From assembly GCA_963848355.1 (NCBI GenBank), contig CAWKDG010000012.1, forward strand, positions 434,001-498,000: DNA of 64,000 bases. Direction: 5' to 3'. Source of the stretch: CAWKDG01 sp963848355 (GTDB lineage Bacteria > Actinomycetota > Acidimicrobiia > Acidimicrobiales > UBA8190). Shown here piece after piece: positions 31,659 through 40,803 of this stretch. The translations under genes were made by a program, and so were the position numbers. Position 1 is the first letter of the stretch. Each line of letters starts with the position of its first letter. The notes under the pieces were generated by a model, which had not been told where the DNA came from, ran no database searches, and was given only the letters and a program-made list of their open reading frames with translations.

Positions 31659-32636
31659 CTACTTGATGGCGAGAGCGTTGGGTGGGGAGGCCACGCCGGC
31701 CGACAGGTTGAGCGGCGCCGAGGTGAGCAGGCAGGTGTAGCGGCCGTCGGCCGCGCAGTCCTGGGCCAGCCCGTCCAGGTCGAACAGCTCTCCGATGGGG
31801 ATACCGAGCAGACCGAGGAGACTGAAGTGCAGCATCGTCTCCGCCGCCCGTCCCGGGTCCTGCTTCCAGTGCCGGGACTCGTCCCGGTCCCCGAACCCGA
31901 AGGGCATAACCTCGAGGGCCGGATTGTCGGCGGCAATGGCGGCGATATGCAGGTCCCACAGGGCACGGGCGCTGTCCACGCCCCGCTGCAAGCCGCAGGC
32001 GGGGATGTGCGCGGCGTCGGCTAGTTCGACCCGTGCGTCGGTCCCGAGGCTCCGGTACCAGGTGACCCATCCCGTCCGGACCAGCAGGATGTCGCCCACC
32101 TCGACCTCGACGCCCTGGGCGTCGAGGGTCGCCATGAGATCGGAGATCTCGATGACGCTCGGACCACCCGGATCGACGGGTCGGCCCTCCGACTCCCGCC
32201 ATCGAGCGACGTCGGCCAGGACAGCGCGTCCGACGATGCCCCGGCGCGCCCAGTGGTGGATACCGTGGTCCTCGTCCCGCACTCCGTTGTAGTGGCCGTA
32301 GACGGGATGGCGCATATGGCGGAAGCCGTCCCACTGACTCGAGCTCTGCGTATTCCAACCGGAGAGCTCGTCATCATGACCCAGGGTGAAATCGTGGACA
32401 ACGTGCTCGAAAGCCGAACGGGAGAACAACGGCGGACTCGGGAGCTCCAGATCGAGGTTCAGGCTGAATACCGCTCCCCGGGTGGCGCACGCCACCCCGG
32501 CCATGACCCGCTCGGGGGTCAGGAGGTTCAGACAGCCGAACGTGTCGCCGGGCCCCCACAGGCCCCACGAAGAACCCGCCGGGGCCCCGGGCACGGCGGG
32601 GAGCTCGTCATAGGAGGGCAGCGGGTCGGCGTCCAC
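31659..32636 (-). CDS. Cyclase-family hydrolase (kynurenine formamidase-like)
   Basis: A 325-residue member of the cyclase superfamily. It has SSWGLWGPGDTFGCLNLLTPERV near the start and the metal-binding region QSSSQWDGFRH, corresponding to the family HxGTHxDAPxH motif though the first His is replaced by Ser here. Further on are IEISDLMAT and GDILLVRTGW. Relatives hydrolyse N-formylkynurenine or isatin, or act on aromatic rings; the substrate is not set. The start is GTG 32636, six bases after TAGATT, hence probably leaderless. Confidence 0.82.
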   Translation of the reverse strand: MDADPLPSYDELPAVPGAPAGSSWGLWGPGDTFGCLNLLTPERVMAGVACATRGAVFSLNLDLELPSPPLFSRSAFEHVVHDFTLGHDDELSGWNTQSSSQWDGFRHMRHPVYGHYNGVRDEDHGIHHWARRGIVGRAVLADVARWRESEGRPVDPGGPSVIEISDLMATLDAQGVEVEVGDILLVRTGWVTWYRSLGTDARVELADAAHIPACGLQRGVDSARALWDLHIAAIAADNPALEVMPFGFGDRDESRHWKQDPGRAAETMLHFSLLGLLGIPIGELFDLDGLAQDCAADGRYTCLLTSAPLNLSAGVASPPNALAIK

Positions 32637-32642
32637 CCCCGA

Positions 32643-32648
32643 AATCTA
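32643..32648 (-). promoter_or_regulatory. -10 box for the cyclase-family gene (leaderless)
   Basis: TAGATT on the minus strand, then TCGGGG and the GTG at 32636. The adjacent plus-strand PAS gene has a normal ribosome-binding site, so the two divergent genes use different start modes. Confidence 0.5.
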
Positions 32649-32722
32649 GGGCCTGCCGAAGGACCCGTGGAGAGCGGGTACCGTCGATGCACCGCCGACC
32701 GGTCACGAAGGAGTGTCCTGAC

Positions 32723-33136
32723 GTGAGCTCGCCCGAGATGCCTTCCCTGGAGATCCCCGACGAGGTGCTGGCCGCCGTTCCCGAATTCAGCGGTGAGGAC
32801 AACGCGGTGGTGATCGTCGACTTCCAGGGGATCGTCCTGGGGATGAACAAAGCGGCCGAGGAGTTCTTCGGCATGGACAGCGACGACATCGCCGGCGAGT
32901 TCGTCGAGATGCTCGTCCCCACCAAGAAGAGGTGGGGACACCAGGCCTACCGGCGCGGCTACCTGGCCGAACCGAGGGACCGGGAGATGGACCCCGGCCT
33001 CTACCCCGAGGCCGAGACAGCCGAGGGCGAGATCATCCCCATCGTCGGACGGCTCCAACCGGTCCGGGTGGACGGGAAGCTCTTCGTCGCCGCTCATGTC
33101 ACACGCGACGACGCTCCCCGCCCCGACATCACCTGA
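32723..33136 (+). CDS. Single PAS-domain protein
   Basis: A 137-residue soluble protein consisting of one PAS domain: EDNAVVIVDFQGIVLGMNKAAEEFFGMDSDDIAGEFVEMLVPTKKR (about 28-72), followed by a longer loop and PIVGRLQPVRVDGKLFVAAHVTRD. There is no kinase, GGDEF or DNA-binding partner domain. It could sense a ligand or redox state and work through protein contact. GTG 32723 is chosen because AAGGAG lies about ten bases upstream. Confidence 0.82.
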   Translation: MSSPEMPSLEIPDEVLAAVPEFSGEDNAVVIVDFQGIVLGMNKAAEEFFGMDSDDIAGEFVEMLVPTKKRWGHQAYRRGYLAEPRDREMDPGLYPEAETAEGEIIPIVGRLQPVRVDGKLFVAAHVTRDDAPRPDIT

Positions 33137-33159
33137 TCGGGGCGCACCCCACCGGGCCC

Positions 33160-33327
33160 CTAATGCCCGTCAGCCAGACCCACGATGATCGTCACCACGA
33201 TGAGCGCGACCACGGTCCCGACCACGGCCATCACCACGTTGCCCACGAGGAACCCCGCCCACTGCAGGTGGGTCATCTCGTCGAGCTTGGGGGGGCGGAT
33301 CATCATCCCGCGGCGTTTCGGGGTCAT
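33160..33327 (-). CDS. Small single-pass membrane protein
   Basis: A 55-residue protein with a basic start (MTPKRRGMMIRPPK) and one strong hydrophobic helix near residues 26-50 (VGNVVMAVVGTVVALIVV). AAGGAGG is placed eight bases before the ATG, which makes it a convincing gene. Nothing identifies its role. It is convergent with the PAS gene and divergent from the GNAT gene. Confidence 0.75.
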   Translation of the reverse strand: MTPKRRGMMIRPPKLDEMTHLQWAGFLVGNVVMAVVGTVVALIVVTIIVGLADGH

Positions 33328-33505
33328 CGGTTCTTCCTCCTTCGGCGTCGGCCGACGCGGCAGTGGTCCCTCCAGCATGTTGTCACAACGGCCCGCGGGG
33401 GCGATACCAACCACCGGCGATCCCGGCCCCGGGCGCTCGTGGGCAGGGCGGGCTGCGGTGACAATAGGCTCGTGTCCAGGCAGCCTCGACTTCCACGGGA
33501 GAATC

Positions 33506-33808
33506 ATGGCCGACGACCAGGAGACGGTGCGGGTCTCCGACAACAGGGACAAACAGCGCTACGAGGCCTACGTCGGCTCTGTCCTGGCCGCCTACGCCTC
33601 GTACGACATCGAGCCCGGTCGGATCGTCTTCCTCCACACGAAGACCGAGCCCGCCTTCGAGGGCCGGGGTATCGGGAGCCACTTGGCCGAAGCCGCTCTC
33701 GATGACGCGCGGAAGCGTGGCCTACGCGTCACGCCACAGTGCCCGTTCTTCGCCTTTTATATCGACCGTCACCCCGCCTACGCCGACCTCGTCGACCGTT
33801 CGGCGTGA
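33506..33808 (+). CDS. Short GNAT-family N-acetyltransferase
   Basis: A 100-residue protein resembling the YjdJ/GCN5-related small acetyltransferases: DKQRYEAYV at the start, HTKTEPAFEGRGIGSHLAEAAL with the acetyl-CoA-binding RGIGS loop, then VTPQCPFFAFYIDRHPAYADLV. It lacks the first strands of classic GNATs, as usual in this group. The ATG follows GGGAG. The acceptor substrate is unknown. Confidence 0.85.
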   Translation: MADDQETVRVSDNRDKQRYEAYVGSVLAAYASYDIEPGRIVFLHTKTEPAFEGRGIGSHLAEAALDDARKRGLRVTPQCPFFAFYIDRHPAYADLVDRSA

Positions 33809-34174
33809 CGAGCCGGCCCGCAAAGGCGCGACAGGAGGAGCCCGCTCAGGCCAGTTCGACGATGACCCGCACGAGAACTCCGTTGACCCGGCGCAGCACC
33901 GAGGCCCGACCTCGCGCCTCGGCGGCAACGGTCAGAGCCACGACGTCCTCACCGAGATCCTCGACCGTCGCCTCATGGTCCTGCATCTGGCCCTGCGCTC
34001 GGCTCAACTGATCTGTCCCCCCGATACCGCCACCGAAACTCGTGATTCCATGGTGCGCCCGGATCCTCAACGCACATCCATGTCGTGGCCAACTTCGTCG
34101 CAACGGATCCGTGGGCCGAGAGGTGGCGCCCGTAACGACGTGGACACCCCGAGCGTTGAGGCAGCGGTGACGCT
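33809..34174. other. Intergenic region, mostly without recognisable features
   Basis: The 366 bases between the GNAT gene and the next plus-strand gene hold no recognised gene. The only structured item is a possible 46-codon minus-strand frame, listed separately. Confidence 0.4.
33846..33986 (-). CDS. Possible small protein (46 residues), uncertain
   Basis: From ATG 33986 the frame reads MQDHEATVEDLGEDVVALTV and ends VNGVLVRVIVELA, with mostly G or C at third positions and a weak AGGG four bases upstream. The alternating hydrophobic pattern is compatible with a small beta-rich protein, but no family is recognised. Confidence 0.35.
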   Translation of the reverse strand: MQDHEATVEDLGEDVVALTVAAEARGRASVLRRVNGVLVRVIVELA

Positions 34175-34843
34175 GTGACCCTCTCCTCCCTACCGGCCGC
34201 ATTCGGCGTCACCCGCCACTCTCTGCACCTGGTGGCCGCCCGGGTGCTCGGAGCGGCCCGCTATTCGGCGGTCGGGCGCATGGGCCTCATCGTCGTCCCC
34301 GGAGGCTTCGGCACTCCCGAGTTCGACGGCCGCCGGCTCCTCGTCGTCGACGGGATGCTTAGCGACGGGAATCGTCGGCAACCGATCACGAACCTTCTCG
34401 ACGCCGGTGCTTTCGCCGGGATCGACCCCACAGTGGCTCCGCACCCGGTCCTCGACCTTCCGGCGGACCCCACCGCGCTCCTGCCGGTCGACGTCGACGC
34501 GGCACGGGCTCTCGCCCGGTGGTTCGCGTTCTGCCAATCGCTTCTGGAACGTGTCTTGGCCGATGCCGGTCCGACCGACGAAGCCGGCGCCATCCAGCTG
34601 TGGCCCGAGCACTTCGATCTGGCTCTGGACAGGGGTGCAGCAGGTTCGCGGGCGACCTACGGGGGTTCGCCGGGCGACACCTTCATCGGCGAGCCCTATC
34701 TCTACATCGGTCCCCACGAGCACCGCGAAGGTCCGTTCTGGAATGCGCCTTTCGGAGCCGCTCTCCCCTATGACGAGATCGAACGAGGGGCGGATCCCGC
34801 CGACTTCTTCCGCCGGGGGTGCCGATCGCTTGGCCACGCGTGA
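34175..34843 (+). CDS. Conserved-looking hypothetical protein
   Basis: A 222-residue protein I do not recognise as a named family. It begins TLSSLPAAFGVTRHSLHLVAARVLG, has GLIVVPGGFGTPEF, a central IQLWPEHFDLALDRG and an end GEPYLYIGPHEH...FWNAPFGAALPY. The WPEHFD and EPYLY segments look like a conserved core seen in other actinobacterial hypotheticals, from memory. There is no signal peptide or membrane segment. The GTG start has a weak GAGG upstream. Confidence 0.75.
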   Translation: MTLSSLPAAFGVTRHSLHLVAARVLGAARYSAVGRMGLIVVPGGFGTPEFDGRRLLVVDGMLSDGNRRQPITNLLDAGAFAGIDPTVAPHPVLDLPADPTALLPVDVDAARALARWFAFCQSLLERVLADAGPTDEAGAIQLWPEHFDLALDRGAAGSRATYGGSPGDTFIGEPYLYIGPHEHREGPFWNAPFGAALPYDEIERGADPADFFRRGCRSLGHA

Positions 34844-34882
34844 CAATGGCGTGACAAATGCCCGCCGGACCACTCCACCTCC

Positions 34883-34910
34883 TTGTTTTTGGTGCTCAGA
34901 CCGTGATAAT
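34883..34910 (+). promoter_or_regulatory. Sigma-70-like promoter for the GT2 gene
   Basis: TTGTTT (34883-34888), 16 bases, GATAAT (34905-34910). The ATG at 34919 follows 8 bases later, so the transcript would have only a one- or two-base leader. Confidence 0.5.
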
Positions 34911-34918
34911 CGTGGTCG

Positions 34919-35962
34919 ATGGCCGATCCCGCTCGTCTCATCCATGACGTGGCGGATCCGGTCTTGAAGGTCGTCCCGATGCCCGACGCCGCACCCGCCC
35001 GGACGGACGCGTCCGACAGGAATCTGGGCCCGCTCCCGAGCGTGACGGTAGCGCTACCGGTGCTGAACGAAGCCACCTATATCACCGGTTGCCTCCAGGC
35101 CGTGGTGGAACAGACGTATCCGCGCATCGTGGAGATCCTGGTGATGGACGGCGGTTCCGACGATGCCACACGGGAGATCGCCGCTCGCTTCCCCGGTGTC
35201 CGCGTCGTCGACAACCCCGCCCGGCGCCAATCGGCCGGCCTCAACCTCGCATTGCGCCAAGCTCGTGGTGACGTCCTCGTCCGCGTCGACGGTCGGACCG
35301 TGGTCGCCCCCGACTACGTCGACCAGTGCGTCGCCGCACTCACCCGGTCGGGAGCTGCCCTCGTGGGGGGGCCGCTCGAACCCCGGGGCACGACCTGGGT
35401 CGAGCGCGCCGTCGGAGCCGCCCTCACCTCGACCCTCGGTGCCGGCCCGGCCCGGTTCCGAAACGCTCACGCCCTGGCCGCATGGACCGACATCGTGTAC
35501 CTGGGAGCGGCCCGGGTCGACGTCCTGCGTCGCCTGGGTGGCTACGACGAGGACTTCGTCACCAACGAGGACGGCGAGCTGCTGCACCGGCTCAGCCACG
35601 ACGGTGGCGTCTGGTTCGACCCCTCGATCCGGTCGACCTACCGGCCGAGAGACAGCTTCGTCGGATTCATGAGCCAGTACTTCCAGTACGGCTCCGGCCG
35701 GGCCGCCACGGTGCGGAAGTACCCCGGGTCGCTCCGGTTGCGCCAGCTGGCTGCACCGCTGCTCGTACTCGGGCTCCTGTCACCGTGGCGGCGACGGGTG
35801 GCCCTCGCCTATCTGGCGGTCGTGGCCGTAGCCTCGGGATCCGAGATGCGTCGCGACCCTGCCGCCGCCGCCGGGCTGGCCGTGGCCCTACCTCTCATGC
35901 ACCTCTCGTGGGGAGTGGGTTTCCTCGTCGGCTGGTGCCGGCGCTCCCTTGCCACTCGCTGA
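34919..35962 (+). CDS. Family 2 glycosyltransferase with C-terminal membrane helices
   Basis: A 347-residue ExoA-like GT2 enzyme. The GT-A domain (about 40-250) has VALPVLNEATYITGCL, LVMDGGSDDATREIA, the VRVDGRTVVAPDY variant of the DxD site and TNEDGELLHRLS. Two or three hydrophobic segments follow (about 275-340). It would add a sugar from a nucleotide donor at the cytoplasmic membrane face. It stands apart from the main polysaccharide cluster, so its product is unknown. Confidence 0.85.
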   Translation: MADPARLIHDVADPVLKVVPMPDAAPARTDASDRNLGPLPSVTVALPVLNEATYITGCLQAVVEQTYPRIVEILVMDGGSDDATREIAARFPGVRVVDNPARRQSAGLNLALRQARGDVLVRVDGRTVVAPDYVDQCVAALTRSGAALVGGPLEPRGTTWVERAVGAALTSTLGAGPARFRNAHALAAWTDIVYLGAARVDVLRRLGGYDEDFVTNEDGELLHRLSHDGGVWFDPSIRSTYRPRDSFVGFMSQYFQYGSGRAATVRKYPGSLRLRQLAAPLLVLGLLSPWRRRVALAYLAVVAVASGSEMRRDPAAAAGLAVALPLMHLSWGVGFLVGWCRRSLATR

Positions 35963-35998
35963 CGGAACCCCGCGCCGGCACACGGGGCCGGCTTCTCG

Positions 35999-36250
35999 TC
36001 AAAGAGCCCGGGAGGAATTCAGCGAATCACCCCGGGGGGGACGCGCATGCATCCACCGCGACGCTCGACTCGGTCGGGCGGCGGTGAGCTCTCGAAACGC
36101 CTTCAACCTTTCGACGCAGGCTCGTGCCTCGGCGGTGAGCTCCTCGTCGCCGGTCTCAGCAGCGATGTTGAAGGCGTCGATCGCCCTGCTCACAGCGGTA
36201 TCGATGGCCGTGAGCAGTCGGGAAAGCTCCGCTTCGCGCAGCACGGCCAT
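35999..36250 (-). CDS. Small helical hypothetical protein
   Basis: An 83-residue frame beginning MAVLREAELSRLLTAIDTAV, with continuous amphipathic helix to about residue 57 (EELTAEARACVERLKAFREL) and an Arg-rich tail. The helical composition supports a real gene; no family is recognised. The ATG has only AGGGG directly upstream. It converges on the GT2 gene. Confidence 0.5.
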   Translation of the reverse strand: MAVLREAELSRLLTAIDTAVSRAIDAFNIAAETGDEELTAEARACVERLKAFRELTAARPSRASRWMHARPPRGDSLNSSRAL

Positions 36251-36257
36251 CCCCTAG

Positions 36258-36927
36258 GCCCCCCGCGGCGCGAGCGTCAGGACGGTGGGCGTGCTCAGGC
36301 ACGTCATGGCCCCGGAGCCGACCGGCCCGGACATCGCGATGGTCAACGGGTGCACAACGACAATCGTACGCCCACTGGCAGTGGTTTGAACAGCAATGTC
36401 ATTGAACACCCCCGCCTCACACGCCTCGCCCCCGAACACGCCTGTCACTCGCGTTCGCTGGAGAAACGTTCATCCCTCGAACCACATTGTCATCGTCTGT
36501 CCACAGCGTGCACGCCACCAACAGGTGGTCCGAGGGCACCGGTGTGACGGAGGTCACGTCAGGGCAAGGGCGTGCGCGACGGTCTCGCCCCCACGACGAC
36601 CACCCGGAACTCTCGACCTGAGGCGCGTCCGGATGGCGACCACTGTGAGCAGTCGGATACGCCCCGCCCTCGCTCACTAGGCGGCAGTGAGGGTGCACAG
36701 CGACGGTCACTGAGGCTGGAAAGGGCTCAAGGAGCCGTCTGGCCCCGCCGATGTTCCAGACGAGCGCCACCAACGGTGTGCAAGTCGTCTTCCCACCGAC
36801 GGACACAGACACCCGTCTTCGGGTCTGGGGGAATCCACGTTGAAACTGAACCACTCGTTCGCGCCCCGGGTCCCACGTCGGCGCCCACGTCGGTGTCCAC
36901 TCTCCGTCGCGGCGCCGAGGTAGGCAG
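36258..36927. other. Long intergenic region upstream of the GH26-like gene
   Basis: These 670 bases have no convincing large gene. A 50-codon minus-strand frame from GTG 36409 to 36254 (ends VLTLAPRGA, GAGG before the start) is possible but weak. Two copies of CCCACGTCGGYG lie near 36870-36895. The rest is lower in G+C than neighbours and may hold promoters for the secreted glycosidase. Confidence 0.4.
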
Positions 36928-38179
36928 ATGCATCGCCTGCGACGTTTGCACGAGATCCTCGGGTTGCCCAAGGAGATCATCGCCGCACTCTTGATGGTGG
37001 CCGTGGCCGCCACGGCCACCGGGATACTCGCCTCACCTCACCACCCCCGGGCCCGGGCGACACACGAGACCGCTGGAGGTGGCGCTTTCGTCCCCGCCAC
37101 CGTCCCCCCCACCACCACGACCTCGACCGTCCCGCCGACGACCACCACGACACCGACCACGACGGCACCGCCGACACCGCCGACCACGGCGCCGCGGGCA
37201 GCCACGAAGCCGGCACCGCCCAAGCCGCCACCACCAGCGGCACCCGTGCACGCGACAACGCCGTCGGCGGCCGTCGGCGTCTACACGGGGGCGGCCAACC
37301 CCGCCGGTGCAGCAAGCTTCGCCGCCGCCACCGGTGCGCACGTGACCATGGTCGAGGACTACCTCCCCTCGGGACCGTGGAGCCAGATCGACGGCGTCGG
37401 TGGATCCCTCGGCTGGATGTTCGACGCGTGGAAGGGGTCGGGATACCGACTGGTCCTGGCCGTGCCCATCCTGGACAACTCAGGGACCGACACCTTGGCC
37501 CAAGGCGCAGCCGGTGCCTACAACCAATACTTCGTGACATTGGCGCAGACCCTCGTCGGTTCGGGTGAGCCCAACGCCATCTTGCGCCTGGGATGGGAAT
37601 TCACGGGGAGTTGGGACTCGTGGCGTGTTACCGACACCACCGATGCCGCCAACTACGCCGCGTACTTCCGAAACATCGTGAATGCCATGCGCTCGGTACC
37701 GGGACAGGCATTTCAGTTCATTTGGGAGGGGGCCGATCCTCAGGACGGCTCGTACCCGGGGGCCTACACCGCCGACGACTCCTATCCGGGAGACGCCTAC
37801 GTCGACTACGTCGGCACCGACACCTATGACCAGTCGTGGAACCAAGGCTGCGGTCTGCCTTTCAACAACACCATCACCGCGGCCGAGTCGAACTGCGACT
37901 GGGCCACCGGTTCGCTTGCCGAGCCTGACCAGAGTGGCGGACTTCGCCGCCGCTCACGGGAAGCCGGTCGTGTTCCCCGAGTGGGGTCTCGCCATCCGCG
38001 GCGACGGTCACGGGATGGGAGACGATCCCGTCTTCATCCAACAGATGGCCGCATGGATCTCGTCGCACGACGTGGCATTCGACATGTACTTCAATTTCGA
38101 CGTCTCCGGCCAGGTCGACGCCATCACCGACGGGAACTTCCCCGCCTCTCTGGCCACATTCCGCTCCGCCTTCGGCTGA
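36928..38179 (+). pseudogene. Secreted GH26-like glycoside hydrolase, apparently frameshifted
   Basis: The N-terminus has a membrane or signal segment (IIAALLMVAVAATATGILAS) and a Pro/Thr linker (about 50-110). A GH26-like barrel follows with ILRLGWEFTGSWDSW, whose Glu fits the general acid/base. Around 37,915-37,930 the frame drifts into Arg-rich sequence. The next frame continues LTRVADFAAAHGKPVVFPEWG (the Glu fits the nucleophile) to a stop at 38179. One extra base restores a protein of about 416 residues. GH26 enzymes mainly cleave mannans; the substrate here is unknown. The ATG follows GAGGTAGGCAG. Confidence 0.75.
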
Positions 38180-38200
38180 GCCCGACCCGGCCGGCCTGCG

Positions 38201-39865
38201 CTAGCGGTGCCGGTAGACCTGCACGAGTCCGGTGGGCTTCGTGGTCAACACCGGGACGAAGTTGGAGGCGAGCTGGCGTTCGACAGCCCTCGTCGCCGGA
38301 GCGTTACGAACCTCCTTCGACGCGTCCTTGAGGCCGACGACGAGGACGTAGTCGATGTGTCCACCGTGACTCTGGTAGGCAGACAGATTCACCGTCGGGG
38401 GGATGTCGAAGTTGTTCAGATAGCGATTGGACAACCGGGTGACGGCGGGGCGGTAGTGGGCCGTGAAATACCCGTAGAGGCCTTCGAGGTGCCGTAGGTC
38501 GACATCTCTCCCGTCAGTGGCAATGCGGCTGGCCTCGTTTTCCAACGGATCGAGCTGCTTGTAACGACGATCGCCGATCGGCGGGCTGTACACCGCGTAG
38601 CGCAAGGCAACCAGGGTGGACCCCGGCGGTATGACGCGTCCGGCCGAGAGGTATTCATCGACCAGTCGGTCGTAGTGCTTCTGCGTCGGCAGCCGGGCCC
38701 CGGCCATCACGAGGGTACCGACGATCGCCAGCACACCGGCGACGCGCCACAGGCGTACGGCCTTCCGCGTCGAGGCGCAGAACAGAATCAACATGAGGGG
38801 AGGAAACAGGCTCAACCTGTCGTTCACGAAGCTCCCCGTACCGATGACGTCGGGAGAGGCGAAGTAGACGACGATGCAGACCACGACGGCGGCGCCCAAC
38901 ACCACCGTGGTCGTCGGTACCGAGGTTCCCCGACCAGAGCGGAGGGCGACGACCAGGAGGACGGCCAGGAGCGCGGCGGTGACGACACTCACGACGACCT
39001 CGACGTCGGAATAGCTCACGATGGGCAACGTCAGGGTCGCCAGTCCGGTGACGAGGGAGGCGAGACTCTTGCGTGCGGTCACCACTCCCCCGCCCCGACC
39101 GGAGGCGACGAAGACCGCCGCCAGCACCACCACCGGAACGGCGGCCAGAACCGCCGGCAGAAGGGTGGTGCGGACCACTCCGAGAATCCCCGTCGGGCCC
39201 GACGGCCGTCCTCGCAGCCCGTGGAGGCCGTCGACCACGCCGATGGTGACGACGACGACGACGGCCATCACCGTGGGGACGATGTGGGTGGCGTAGGTGA
39301 GCACGAGAACCAACGCCAAGCCGACGACCCGTCGGGCGTTCCACCGCCCGCGCCAGCGTAGGGCGAGACCGATGGCGACCAAGGCCCCGATCATCCCGTA
39401 GCAGAAGTCGTAGAAGCCGAAGAGAAGCATGTAGTTGACGACGAAGGGCAGGGCGACGAGGGCCAGCCAGCCGGCAGACGTGTTCACCGATCGAACGGCG
39501 AAGCGGACGGCCAACGGGAATCCGATGATGTACCCGACCACCAGCAGCTTTTCCGCCCACGTGGGTGAGACGACCACCATGAGCAACGCCAACAGGTACT
39601 GCGTGAGCATGTTGGGAACGAAGATGAAAGAGATCTGGTAGTAGTGCTGGACGATCGGCAGGTGCCGGAAGCTACCGAGGAGACGGCCACCGAGAACATG
39701 GGCGGGCCCGTCGAGGGTGTTCACGTGGTGCAGAACGACGAAAGGGATGGACAGCAGGATCGACGTACCGACGAGCAGGATCAGGTCGACGGGAAGTCGG
39801 TGACGCGCGTCAGCGGGGCCGTCGGGGCCTTCCGAGGCCATAGCTGACGATGGGGAGCGTGCCAT
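38201..39865 (-). CDS. Polytopic membrane protein, possible GT-C type
   Basis: From ATG 39865 the protein has 554 residues and about ten to eleven membrane helices (about 25-440), then a soluble C-terminal region of 110 residues (YDRLVDEYLSAGRVIPPGS..., TARL and VLTTKPTGLVQVYRHR at the end). The architecture resembles membrane mannosyl- or arabinosyltransferase-like proteins with an extracytoplasmic tail, and the early VNTLDGPAHVLGG holds an Asp after the first helix as GT-C enzymes do. No family is firmly recognised. ATG 39841 is an alternative start. Confidence 0.72.
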   Translation of the reverse strand: MARSPSSAMASEGPDGPADARHRLPVDLILLVGTSILLSIPFVVLHHVNTLDGPAHVLGGRLLGSFRHLPIVQHYYQISFIFVPNMLTQYLLALLMVVVSPTWAEKLLVVGYIIGFPLAVRFAVRSVNTSAGWLALVALPFVVNYMLLFGFYDFCYGMIGALVAIGLALRWRGRWNARRVVGLALVLVLTYATHIVPTVMAVVVVVTIGVVDGLHGLRGRPSGPTGILGVVRTTLLPAVLAAVPVVVLAAVFVASGRGGGVVTARKSLASLVTGLATLTLPIVSYSDVEVVVSVVTAALLAVLLVVALRSGRGTSVPTTTVVLGAAVVVCIVVYFASPDVIGTGSFVNDRLSLFPPLMLILFCASTRKAVRLWRVAGVLAIVGTLVMAGARLPTQKHYDRLVDEYLSAGRVIPPGSTLVALRYAVYSPPIGDRRYKQLDPLENEASRIATDGRDVDLRHLEGLYGYFTAHYRPAVTRLSNRYLNNFDIPPTVNLSAYQSHGGHIDYVLVVGLKDASKEVRNAPATRAVERQLASNFVPVLTTKPTGLVQVYRHR

Positions 39866-39976
39866 GCCCGTCCGCGCTTTCACTCGCAGGCAGAGCGCCG
39901 CAAGCGCCTGGGACGATAGCGCAGCGACTGTCCTCCCGACGTCGCACTTTGCCACTTGGGCGTACTCTTCTCGGCA

Positions 39977-40252
39977 ATGCCCGCGGCCACAGGAAACCGT
40001 CGATCGTTTCTCGAGGTTTCGGCCGGCCTCGTTGGCACCGCTCTGGCGAGCGGCTGTGGCGACGTCCACTTCGATGAGGCCTATCGGCCGTGGAACCTCT
40101 ACGGGTTTCCCGACGACAAGATCGGCCTGGTGACCCTGGTCGACCGCACATTCGACAAGGTGACGAGCCACCATCCCCCGACGCAGAACGTGGCTGACCT
40201 CAGGCTGGTCGATGTCGTTATCGAAGGAAAGACGATTCGGAGTCCCGCGTGA
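39977..40252 (+). CDS. Small Tat-exported lipoprotein
   Basis: A 91-residue protein whose N-terminus NRRSFLEVSAGLVGTALASGCG combines a twin-arginine motif (RRSFLEV) and a lipobox (ASGC). Mature length is only about 65 residues, DVHFDEAYRPWNLYGFPDDK to IEGKTIRSPA. Tat use suggests folding or cofactor binding before export. No family is recognised. TACTCT lies 8 bases before the ATG. The stop overlaps the next gene by 4 bp (GTGA), so the two genes are coupled. Confidence 0.75.
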   Translation: MPAATGNRRSFLEVSAGLVGTALASGCGDVHFDEAYRPWNLYGFPDDKIGLVTLVDRTFDKVTSHHPPTQNVADLRLVDVVIEGKTIRSPA

Positions 40253-40773
40253 GCGAATGGGGCCGATCCACTTACGGCGATCCCTGCCGTCAATGTGGAT
40301 TCCACTGGACGATCAGCCTCGAGGAGGCGGTGGCGACAGTGGGGACCACCGGAGCCGAGCTGACAACGGCGCTGCGCGGAGCTGACGGCTCCGAGAGACA
40401 CGCGGATCTCGGGTGGTCGGTTGTCGGATATGTGTGTCATATCTCCGACAACCTGCACATCTGGGCCGAGCGTCTCGTCGGACGGGCGTCCGGTGACAGC
40501 CGTCGCGTCGCCCGGTACGACCAGGACCTCCTGGCCCGGGCCCGGCGGTACGACGAGATCGCCCTCGCCGGTGCCCTCTGGTCGCTCGACCGGGCGGCGA
40601 GGGACTGGGCCGACGCTGTCGATCTGGCGCGGCGCGCCGGCGTCACCCTCGTTCACCCCGATCGAGGCGAGCAGTCTCTTCTCGACGTCGTCCGGTCCAA
40701 CGCCCACGACGCCTGGCACCACTGCATGGATATCCGTCGCTCGCTCCAGCGCGATACGTCTGCAGACGCGTAA
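40249..40773 (+). CDS. DinB-like putative metal-binding protein
   Basis: A 174-residue helical protein with an N-terminal CxxC (Cys13, Cys16 in DPCRQCGFHW), VVGYVCHISDNLHIWAERL (His64 about where DinB proteins hold the first metal ligand), and SNAHDAWHHCMDIRRSL near the end with the remaining histidines. DinB/YfiT folds act as metal-dependent thiol transferases, including mycothiol-dependent ones in actinobacteria; the present protein may belong there. It is translationally coupled to the Tat lipoprotein. Confidence 0.72.
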   Translation: MSEWGRSTYGDPCRQCGFHWTISLEEAVATVGTTGAELTTALRGADGSERHADLGWSVVGYVCHISDNLHIWAERLVGRASGDSRRVARYDQDLLARARRYDEIALAGALWSLDRAARDWADAVDLARRAGVTLVHPDRGEQSLLDVVRSNAHDAWHHCMDIRRSLQRDTSADA

Positions 40774-40783
40774 GTCCAGCTCA

Positions 40784-40802
40784 GCAGCCCTTTTTGCGCT
40801 GC
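40784..40802. terminator. Hairpin between convergent genes
   Basis: GCAGC (40784-40788), a nine-base loop with T5 and GCTGC (40798-40802) lie between the DinB-like stop (40773) and the GT87 stop (40804). The T-run is inside the loop rather than after the stem, so termination is uncertain. Confidence 0.3.
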
Positions 40803-40803
40803 C

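Noticed and set aside
36254..36409. Small minus-strand frame of 50 codons
   Set aside because: Weak ribosome-binding site and mixed third-position composition; noted only within the intergenic entry.
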